Origin: CAYNNP01 sp964398215
GTDB lineage: Bacteria > Planctomycetota > Planctomycetia > Pirellulales > Pirellulaceae
DNA length: 9,937 nucleotides
Direction: 5' to 3'
NCBI GenBank assembly: GCA_964398215.1
Contig: CAYNNP010000243.1
Location: forward strand, 1-9,937
Shown here: in pieces, positions 1-5,534 of the stretch
Layout: the number at the start of each line of letters is the position of its first letter
Numbering within the stretch: the stretch's first letter is position 1
The notes under the pieces: model-generated
Databases searched by the model: none
What the model saw: only the letters and a program-made list of their open reading frames with translations
Told to the model about the DNA's origin: nothing
Position numbers and translations under genes: made by a program

Positions 1-69
1 TTCCGGCACGTATCGCGTCCTTGGTCCGGCCTACAACCAAACACCACATGAAAAACGCAACTCCAAAAT

Positions 70-126
70 GCGTGAGCGCGGGACCGAGTCACGATCGATT
101 GTCCCTCGCTAACACTTCGGGTTACC
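70..126. repeat. Imperfect inverted repeat (planctomycete-type intergenic hairpin) downstream of the phospholipase gene
   Basis: Bases 70-84 and 101-115 form a 15-bp stem with 12 matching positions around a 16-nt loop. The right part reads CCCTCGCT at 103-110 and CTTCGGGTT at 115-123, which matches from memory a sequence type common between genes in Rhodopirellula-like genomes. It lies 50-95 nt beyond the stop codon of the minus-strand phospholipase gene, so it could act as a transcript end, but no T-run follows. Bases 1-69 contain nothing I can identify. Confidence 0.5.
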
Positions 127-165
127 AAGATGACCCAGAATCGCAAACTGATTTGCCCTGGTTCG

Positions 166-1233
166 TTAACCGACTCCAAACTCATCCAGGATGATTTCGC
201 CATCGGTTGTTGTAAACGGCTCGAATTTAACTCGTTTGTGCTGAAAGAACTCTTCGTTAATCGTGTCGAAACTAGCATCGGCTCGCGCCGAACCAAGGCG
301 GAAAAGTTCGGGAATGTTTTCGACATCGGCAAGCCCGAATTTTTTCTCCATCTTGAAGTTGATATGCCGGTAGCGGTCTCCAAGCAAGAACTTGAGGGGC
401 AAGTGGATTCCTTGAATTTGGGACATGCCCATCACATCTGCAATCCTTGATGCCCAGTACAACATGCCGGTGTCGGCGGTCGGCGGCGACAACGAGTAAT
501 CGGCTACTCCCGTTCCTACGGAAAGCAGATGGATGTCGTCTGTGCTAAAGCATGTGCCGTCGATTTCGCATGCACCAAACTGCTGGACTCTCATCGCTTC
601 TGCGACAGCCAACATGCTTGGGTCGGCTGCCCAAACGCCGCCATCAATGTAGCTGCACTCTCCGATTTGCCGGTATGGAAAATACGTCGGCGCTGCGGTC
701 GCGGCAATGACCACGTCTGCCAATTTAAAGTCCTGGTCATGCACGCCTTTAGGAAGGTGCCGCGAGCGGAAGACATGCGGTTTGCCTTTGGTTAGGTTGA
801 CCGCTGGAATGGCAAGCCTTGTGTATTCGATTGATTTCAGAGTCGCGTCCCCGAAACCTTCCTCGAATGCTGCTTCCAATGCATTGTGACAATAGCGAGC
901 TCGGAATGCCGCGTCCAGACTACTGCCCGTTCTGCGTTTGAATACCCAGTTGGTTGGTGGGTAAAGCAATCGCATCAAACCGTGAGCGCGATAGGGCGGC
1001 CGCTGCGCAAAGATACCCGCGCCGTGCCGGACGTAAAAATCATGCATCGCCGATGCTGGCAGTCCCAACGCTAATCCGGCCGCGATGATTCCTCCCGTGG
1101 AGGTGCCAGCGATCAGGTCGAATGATTCAGCGATTGGTTGACCAAGCTTTTGTTCAAGGTCATTTAGAAACGACGTGATGTAAGCGCCACGAATGCCGCC
1201 TCCCGCCAACGATAAAATTTGAAATCGTGCCAT
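166..1233 (-). CDS. Patatin-like phospholipase, CapV-like
   Basis: Predicted serine lipid acyl hydrolase of 355 residues, expected to cleave acyl chains from membrane phospholipids with a Ser-Asp dyad. The patatin hallmarks are complete: the oxyanion loop GGGIRG at 11-16, the nucleophile elbow GTSTG at 43-47 (Ser45), and the DGG motif at 197-199 (Asp197), preceded by an AATAAPTYFPY segment typical of the fold. No signal peptide or membrane helix is evident, so it is probably cytosolic or peripheral to the membrane. The N-terminus resembles the patatin subgroup used as cyclic-nucleotide-activated effectors (CapV) in CBASS, but no cyclase gene lies within the window, so a defence role is unsupported; housekeeping lipid turnover is equally possible. 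The ATG is 8 nt after the reductase stop and has a GGAGG site 12 nt upstream, so the two genes are almost certainly cotranscribed. The family assignment is secure; substrate and activator are unknown. Confidence 0.93.
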   Translation of the reverse strand: MARFQILSLAGGGIRGAYITSFLNDLEQKLGQPIAESFDLIAGTSTGGIIAAGLALGLPASAMHDFYVRHGAGIFAQRPPYRAHGLMRLLYPPTNWVFKRRTGSSLDAAFRARYCHNALEAAFEEGFGDATLKSIEYTRLAIPAVNLTKGKPHVFRSRHLPKGVHDQDFKLADVVIAATAAPTYFPYRQIGECSYIDGGVWAADPSMLAVAEAMRVQQFGACEIDGTCFSTDDIHLLSVGTGVADYSLSPPTADTGMLYWASRIADVMGMSQIQGIHLPLKFLLGDRYRHINFKMEKKFGLADVENIPELFRLGSARADASFDTINEEFFQHKRVKFEPFTTTDGEIILDEFGVG

Positions 1234-1241
1234 GGGAAAAA

Positions 1242-2774
1242 TTAACCTCCAACATTGATTCGCTGTAACATACCGAGCAGCTTCTTGCTAAACGGCGTCA
1301 ATTTTGTGCGGCTGAATTGATCACCCAGCTTGCGGATTGCTTCGGCCTGCGTCGGGTACGGGTGAATTGCACTGCCGATTTTCGACAACCCCAATCCGCC
1401 CGTGATCGCGACCGTGAGTTCGGAAATCATGTCACCAGCGTTCTCCGCGACGATCGTCGCGCCAACGATTTTATCGGTGCCTTTCTTTGTGAACACCTTA
1501 ACAAAACCTTCGTCTTTGCCTTCTAGAATGGCGCGATCCACATCGTCGAAAGGTTGAACATAGGTGTCGATTTCGATTCCGGCTTCTTTTGCATCTTCTT
1601 CGTACATGCCAACGTGAGCGATCTCGGGAGATGTAAATGTCGCCCATGGGATCACAAGGTCGCTGGCTTTTTTCTTGCCAAACGGGCCAACAGCGAACAA
1701 CGCATTCTGGATCACAATACGAGCTTGGAAATCAGCCGTGTGTGTGAATTGAAACTTTGAACAAACGTCGCCAGCTGCGTAGATGTTTGGGTTCGTCGTC
1801 AGCAGGTTGTCGTTGACCTTCACCCCTCGTTTATCATACTCAACCCCCACCGTTTCAAGCCCCAGGTTTTCGACGTTTGGCGCTCTGCCAACAGCGATCA
1901 GCAGTTTATCGACGGGTTCGTCGTAGTTGATCCCGTTCTTGTTGACAGCCATTCGGATTCCACCTTCGTTGCGAAGTTCCAAATCGAAACCGCCGCCAAG
2001 AAACTTGACGCCATCGCTTGCCATCGACTCACGCACGATGGCCGCCGCGTCGCGATCCTCGCGCGGCATGATTCCTTGGCCCGATTCGACCAATAGAACT
2101 TCTGAACCAAGTTGAGCGAACGATTGTGCCATCTCGCATCCAATCGGTCCCGCACCCACCACGCCAAGTCTGGCAGGCAACTCGGTCAGCGAAAACACAG
2201 ACTCGTTGGTCAAGTAGTCGACGTCATTCAGGCCATTGATTGGTGGCGCTGCTGCGCGGGCACCCGATGCGATTACGGCTTTCTTAAAGTTCAGCTTGGT
2301 GCCATCAACATCAACGGTGCTTGAATCGGTAAAGCTCGCTTGTCCGAAGTAAACGTCGATGCCAAGGTCACGAAAGCGCGCTGCGGAATCGTTATGGCTG
2401 ATGCCAGCACGTAGCTTTCGCATTCGTTGCATGACTGCCGCGAAATCAACATCGACTTGCGGAACATTGATGCCAAAATTGTTCGCTTTTTTTGCGTTGG
2501 CAGCAACGCGGGCGGCGCTGATAATGCCCTTTGACGGAACGCATCCTACATTCAGGCAATCGCCACCCATCAGTTCGCGTTCGATCAGTGCTACTCGAGC
2601 ACCCAAGCCCGCAGCACCAGCGGCTGTAACAAGCCCAGCGGTGCCAGCGCCGATAACCACCAAGTGGTAGGGCTGTGTGGGTGTTGGATTGGTCCAGTCC
2701 GGCGGATGCACATTCGCTTCGAGGGCTTGATTGTGTTCGTCGCTGGGCTGTAATTGGACGAGGTCAGAAGTCAT
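1242..2774 (-). CDS. FAD-dependent pyridine nucleotide-disulfide oxidoreductase, mercuric reductase-like
   Basis: Flavoprotein of 510 residues in the dihydrolipoamide dehydrogenase/glutathione reductase/MerA superfamily, transferring electrons from NAD(P)H through FAD to a redox-active disulfide. It shows the FAD-binding GAGTAG at 42-47, the redox pair Cys73/Cys78 in CLNVGC, the second dinucleotide fold GAGPIG at 207-212, the FAD motif YAAGDV at 332-337, and the dimer-domain active site HPYPTQAE with His471 and Glu478. Glu230 ends the second strand of the NAD(P) fold, which favours NADH. It lacks the N-terminal metal-binding domain and the C-terminal vicinal cysteines of true MerA, so Hg(II) reduction is unlikely. 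The N-terminal stretch with VHPPDW at 22-27 is, as I recall, conserved in this subgroup. It lies downstream of a TVP38 gene, a pairing (sometimes a fusion) common in bacteria, and just ahead of the phospholipase gene. The true electron acceptor is unknown. Confidence 0.94.
   Translation of the reverse strand: MTSDLVQLQPSDEHNQALEANVHPPDWTNPTPTQPYHLVVIGAGTAGLVTAAGAAGLGARVALIERELMGGDCLNVGCVPSKGIISAARVAANAKKANNFGINVPQVDVDFAAVMQRMRKLRAGISHNDSAARFRDLGIDVYFGQASFTDSSTVDVDGTKLNFKKAVIASGARAAAPPINGLNDVDYLTNESVFSLTELPARLGVVGAGPIGCEMAQSFAQLGSEVLLVESGQGIMPREDRDAAAIVRESMASDGVKFLGGGFDLELRNEGGIRMAVNKNGINYDEPVDKLLIAVGRAPNVENLGLETVGVEYDKRGVKVNDNLLTTNPNIYAAGDVCSKFQFTHTADFQARIVIQNALFAVGPFGKKKASDLVIPWATFTSPEIAHVGMYEEDAKEAGIEIDTYVQPFDDVDRAILEGKDEGFVKVFTKKGTDKIVGATIVAENAGDMISELTVAITGGLGLSKIGSAIHPYPTQAEAIRKLGDQFSRTKLTPFSKKLLGMLQRINVGG
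1246..1250 (-). promoter_or_regulatory. Ribosome binding site of the phospholipase gene, inside the reductase gene
   Basis: On the minus strand GGAGG lies 12 nt before the phospholipase ATG (1233). It is part of the last two glycine codons of the reductase, directly ahead of its TAA stop. This supports the ATG at 1233 and suggests that translation of the second gene depends on ribosomes finishing the first. The spacing is on the long side. Confidence 0.65.
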
Positions 2775-2984
2775 GGTGTGCCTACTTTGGCTGGTGGCTA
2801 TCTGGGAGGGGTTCTTTGATCAGTCGACTTGGATTGATAACCCAAAGCGTGAGAACGTGAGCGCGCGACGCGTCAAAGTTGTTCTTTGCTGGCGCTTTGG
2901 GTTTACCAAAAGGTAGTTGTCGATTCTTGATTGAGGTAGGTATGTCTAACTTGGCTGGGGGAGTGAAGCCGATCAGTCGACATG
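2775..2984. repeat. Repeat-rich spacer between the TVP38 and reductase genes
   Basis: This 210-bp gap carries a direct repeat GATCAGTCGAC at 2818-2828 and 2971-2981, close to its two ends. A perfect 11-bp inverted repeat, AACCCAAAGCG at 2839-2849 and CGCTTTGGGTT at 2893-2903, encloses a 43-nt loop. The loop contains CGTGAGAA CGTGAGCG in tandem (2848-2863) and a small hairpin CAAAG...CTTTG (2874-2888). An open frame at 2782-2988 runs through these repeats and is probably not a gene. The hairpin could be a processing, termination or mobile repeat element; no insertion-sequence gene is present. The reductase ATG at 2774 has only a weak AGTAGG site ahead of it. Confidence 0.55.
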
Positions 2985-3779
2985 TCATTCGCTCTGATCC
3001 GCGGTCTCCGAATCAGCATTTGAACGACCGAAAAACTTCATGGCATAGCGTACTATTAACGGAAACAATCCCAGCAACACAAATGCAATCACAATCTGAG
3101 TCATTTGGCTTGGCGTAAATACGGCTCCGATACCCTTATCGGCAAGCGTTTGTAGATCAGGGACGCTTGAACCGGCGTAAACGAACACCGCCGTGCCTGC
3201 TAGCATTCCCAGTTGGCTGACCCACCAGAATGTCCGGGTTGGAATTGGCGTTAGACCCATCACCGCATTGATCACAAAGAACGGTACGGCGGGAATCAGC
3301 CGCAGGGTAAAGAGAAAGAAGGGGCCTTCTTTTTCGAGCGATTGATTGAAACTCTGCAGGCGGTCGCCAAACCGGTTTTGAATCGCGTCACGAAACAAAA
3401 AGCGGCTGAACAAGAAAGCGATGGTGGCGCCTGTCGTCGAAGCGAAACTTACCAACACCAATCCACGAATCCACCCAAAGTACCATCCATAGGCCAGCGT
3501 CAGGATGGCAGCGCCAGGCAATGAAAATCCCGTTACAGCGACATAGATAAGGAAGGCCGCACCAAAAACCAGGAGTGGGCTTTCCGCCTGAAGCGTCCGC
3601 AACTGAGTTTCCTGTTTAGCAAGATTTTCCAGGCTAAGCAGATCCCCGAATAGCGTGTAGCCGACAATGACAACTCCAATGACGACCAGCAGAATGACTG
3701 CTTTTTTTGCCATCGAACCACTCTTGGTTTCATCTGTTTCTTCTGATGGAGATTCGTACGGATTTTGTTTTTTCGCCAC
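2985..3779 (-). CDS. TVP38/TMEM64 family (DedA/SNARE-associated) inner membrane protein
   Basis: Polytopic membrane protein of 264 residues. After a polar N-terminus of about 26 residues there are hydrophobic segments at about 27-44, 68-84, 86-122, 187-203 and 228-248. Family signatures are visible: FSLPGA at 85-90, SRFLFRD at 125-131 and LRLIPAVPFFVINAV at 159-173, the last being the re-entrant RxxPxxPF...N motif. DedA/VTT-fold proteins are linked to lipid scrambling and membrane homeostasis; the role of this bacterial branch is poorly defined. The start is uncertain. The longest frame begins with GTG at 3779 without a clear Shine-Dalgarno site, but its NPYESP stretch resembles the N-termini of many planctomycete proteins and supports it. 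An ATG at 3713 (residue 23, MAKKAVILL), with AAGAG upstream, would give 242 residues. It precedes the oxidoreductase gene by 210 bp on the same strand and probably shares an operon or regulon with it. Confidence 0.9.
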   Translation of the reverse strand: MAKKQNPYESPSEETDETKSGSMAKKAVILLVVIGVVIVGYTLFGDLLSLENLAKQETQLRTLQAESPLLVFGAAFLIYVAVTGFSLPGAAILTLAYGWYFGWIRGLVLVSFASTTGATIAFLFSRFLFRDAIQNRFGDRLQSFNQSLEKEGPFFLFTLRLIPAVPFFVINAVMGLTPIPTRTFWWVSQLGMLAGTAVFVYAGSSVPDLQTLADKGIGAVFTPSQMTQIVIAFVLLGLFPLIVRYAMKFFGRSNADSETADQSE

Positions 3780-3841
3780 GACGATACCGACGCTTTTTAG
3801 AATGATTGATTGCTACCCAGCGACAACGTTACCAATTTTTA

Positions 3842-3852
3842 ATCCTTAGGAT
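3842..3852. promoter_or_regulatory. Small palindrome upstream of the TVP38 gene
   Basis: ATCCT T AGGAT is an 11-bp palindrome 63 bp ahead of the GTG start of the TVP38 gene, in the 202-bp gap after the sigma factor gene. It is positioned like an operator, but no convincing promoter boxes accompany it and a chance match is quite possible. Confidence 0.2.
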
Positions 3853-3981
3853 CGCTGAATTCCCACGGATTTTTTGCCTCTAAGCAAACTTATGCAATGA
3901 ACACACGCGACATGTTTTGTGCTGAGCCACTACCGGCTACCACTGGAGATGGGCATGGGGATAGGGCCGTTACTGCAAATG

Positions 3982-4584
3982 TCATGCAGGGTCTTTAGGC
4001 ATCCCCTCGCCCCACGCCAGCAGAAGGCATTCGGCGAGCCTTGTTCGGGCGCGGTGCAGCAAGACCCAGTAGTTTGCGTCAGAGATTTCAAGGGTATCAA
4101 TGATTTGATGTGCACGCAGCCCTTCAAGGTATCGCATGATAAAAACGTCGGCTTGCTTTTGCGGCACTTGCTTCAGGCACTTCTTGAGCTGTGCCCATAA
4201 CTTATCGTTGTTCACAAAAATTGGCGGATCGGTCGCGAGGGGGATCAAGGTTTCATTGAAGTCGCCAGGAATGCTGGATAGAAATTCCATCTGGACATTT
4301 CGATGCAGCTTTTCAAGCTGTCGGTCTTGCCTCGCCTGCTGACGTACAAAGTCAATGATTTTTCGCCGCAGGATTCCCTTCAACCAATGCTCTTCAGTGC
4401 CTTCCCCGCGAAACTGGTCAAGGTGACGAACGCCTGCAAGAAAAGTCTCTTGAACAACTTCCTCGGCAGAATTTTTGTCTCGCAGTCTGGTCACTGCATA
4501 CTGAAACAGCGCATCGCCGTATCGTTCGACCCAGGTTGCGGGCTCGGTAAATGGGGTGTCCTCGGGGGTGTCGTCACTGGCCAT
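3982..4584 (-). CDS. ECF-type RNA polymerase sigma-70 factor
   Basis: Alternative sigma factor of 200 residues that would direct RNA polymerase to a small regulon. Region 2 spans about 19-83 (from YGDALFQYAVTRL through AEEVVQETFLAG to WLKGILRRKIIDFVRQQ). A long linker runs from about 84 to 127, and region 4 covers about 128-185 with the helix-turn-helix SDANYWVLLHRARTRLAECL. The WLKGILRRKIIDF and NYWVLLHRAR blocks resemble the group named TIGR02943, whose genes are, as I recall, usually followed by a small zinc-finger anti-sigma gene. None is visible here; only a 31-codon ATGA-overlapping frame follows. The ATG at 4584 is kept because it gives a normal N-terminus ahead of region 2, although no good Shine-Dalgarno site is present. 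The next gene on the strand, encoding the TVP38 protein, lies 202 bp downstream. Its target promoters cannot be deduced from this window. Confidence 0.93.
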   Translation of the reverse strand: MASDDTPEDTPFTEPATWVERYGDALFQYAVTRLRDKNSAEEVVQETFLAGVRHLDQFRGEGTEEHWLKGILRRKIIDFVRQQARQDRQLEKLHRNVQMEFLSSIPGDFNETLIPLATDPPIFVNNDKLWAQLKKCLKQVPQKQADVFIMRYLEGLRAHQIIDTLEISDANYWVLLHRARTRLAECLLLAWGEGMPKDPA

Positions 4585-4622
4585 TGCTTGTCAGTTCTGG
4601 TGTTTGCAATATCGGTCCCAAA

Positions 4623-4658
4623 GGTTCGGCTGAACCAAAAAGACGACTTGCAGGTCGT
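4623..4658 (-). promoter_or_regulatory. Two adjacent small hairpins in the putative leader of the sigma factor gene
   Basis: Read on the minus strand, ACGAC-CTGCAA-GTCGT is followed by C and five T residues, which looks like a short intrinsic terminator. Directly after it comes GGTTC-AGCC-GAACC, ending 38 nt before the sigma factor ATG. If the sigma factor transcript starts upstream, this could be an attenuator; otherwise the GGTTC/GAACC palindrome could be an operator. The stems are only 5 bp, so chance is a real alternative. Confidence 0.25.
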
Positions 4659-4920
4659 ATTTTCCCAGATGACGAGCTTGCGCGATGTTCCTTACAACCA
4701 AGGGTAAATGTTTTCAGTTTTTGAAGATGCCGCTGGCCAGGCGATACAGCGTGGGCAAGATTCGAGGGCAATGGCCAATCCACTGAGATGGGTCGCACAG
4801 AAACGACCGGCCTGATTCACAGGCAAGCGAACCTATGATTGGTCTTTTTTAATTTTTCATGCGTAAGGTTCACTTGGGTCGAGCGTCTACAGAATCGCTA
4901 TGTTTTGTTTTTGCCGAGGT

Positions 4921-4935
4921 CTGTTCAACGAACAG
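4921..4935. promoter_or_regulatory. Operator-like palindrome upstream of the small gene
   Basis: CTGTTC-AAC-GAACAG is a perfect 6+6 palindrome with a 3-bp centre, 54 bp before the ATG at 4990. Its symmetry and position fit a binding site for a dimeric regulator, or a very tight hairpin in the leader. I do not recognise it as a known operator. Confidence 0.3.
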
Positions 4936-4989
4936 TCCTGTACCCAACTCGGTTGCTGAGATTCGTGATTCAATACTGAGGTAAAGATT

Positions 4990-5232
4990 ATGTTTGACGA
5001 CCAAATCTCGCGAACTAGCCCGGTCACTTCCCCCGATGGTGGTACGCAAGCCAAAAGTGAGCGTCGAGAGCGAGAGGTTGCTCAAGAATTTATCGAACTG
5101 CTCAGTATGGTACACAGTTCTATTTTGCGCAGGCAGCAATATCTGGCACCAGAGAATGAATCGACTCCGCCAAGATTGTCCAAGGAATCCAAGGCGCGAA
5201 TCCAACAATCGGTTTTAAGAGCTTCGGCTTAG
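4990..5232 (+). CDS. Small hypothetical protein
   Basis: An 80-residue polar protein of unknown function. The ATG is preceded by GAGG with 8 nt spacing, the best ribosome binding site on the plus strand of this window, which is the main reason to believe the gene. The N-terminal 20 residues are rich in Ser, Thr and Asp and probably disordered. Residues about 24-48 (ERREREVAQEFIELLSMVHS onward) could form an amphipathic helix, and the C-terminal part (LSKESKARIQQSVLRAS) could form a second one. There is no signal peptide, membrane helix, cysteine pair or known motif. It precedes the large sensor kinase gene on the same strand by about 300 bp, with a hairpin in between, so a shared transcript is possible but not shown. 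An overlapping frame at 4994-5218 is less credible because it lacks such a site. Confidence 0.5.
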   Translation: MFDDQISRTSPVTSPDGGTQAKSERREREVAQEFIELLSMVHSSILRRQQYLAPENESTPPRLSKESKARIQQSVLRASA

Positions 5233-5274
5233 TTTCCGTAGCGTTTTGGTCGCGAGCGTAAATCATTTTGGTCA

Positions 5275-5294
5275 GACAACCACTGCCGGTTGTC
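5275..5294. terminator. Inverted repeat after the small gene
   Basis: GACAACC-ACTGCC-GGTTGTC is a perfect 7-bp stem with a 6-nt loop, 42 nt after the stop of the small gene and 240 nt before the sensor kinase ATG. An alternative pairing CACTG (5281-5285) with CAGTG (5294-5298) competes with it. No T-run follows; instead TATACT occurs at 5302-5307 and could be a -10 element. The element may therefore be a weak terminator, a leader structure or an operator for the next gene. Confidence 0.3.
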
Positions 5295-5534
5295 AGTGCT
5301 TTATACTGTAGCTTATTGAACAACGCATAGCTCTGCACAATAGCTTGATCGTCGCCCGAAAAGTCTGCTCAATTAAAGCAGGATTCATTGAAGTTGTTAC
5401 CGCGGTGGCGGTTCTTGGAGTACAAATACAAAGGACGATTTTGTGCCGTTTGGCTAAGCCAAAAACGTTGTGATCGAGTCATTGAAAGAATCATCGAGCA
5501 ACACGACGATAGTAAACTAGTAAACGGAAACAAC

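Larger units (their letters stand above)
4585..4989. other. Divergent intergenic region between the sigma factor gene and the small unknown gene
   Basis: A 405-bp gene-free stretch separates the minus-strand and plus-strand halves and should hold promoters in both directions. I could not fix a convincing -35/-10 pair in either direction. Small inverted repeats occur: GGTTC-GGCT-GAACC (4623-4636), ACGAC...GTCGT (4643-4658), GCCTG-ATTCA-CAGGC (4810-4824) and CTGTTC-AAC-GAACAG (4921-4935). There is also a T-rich tract around 4844-4858. A minus-strand open frame at 4574-4798 overlaps the sigma factor start and shows no recognisable protein features. Confidence 0.6.

Noticed and set aside
130..450. 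Plus-strand frame of 106 codons opposite the phospholipase 3' end
   Set aside because: It is antisense to a well-supported gene and has no family features.
1242..2774. True mercuric reductase (merA) of a mercury-resistance operon
   Set aside because: The N-terminal metal-binding domain and the C-terminal vicinal cysteines are missing, and no merR, merT or merP gene is nearby.
2782..2988. Minus-strand 68-codon frame whose ATG overlaps the TVP38 stop codon
   Set aside because: It runs through the direct and inverted repeats of the spacer, has no ribosome site of its own, and its composition shows no protein-like pattern; the overlap is explained by the GAATGACATG sequence by chance.
4574..4798. 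Minus-strand 74-codon frame upstream of the sigma factor
   Set aside because: It overlaps the sigma factor start in another frame, has no recognisable motif and covers the likely promoter region.
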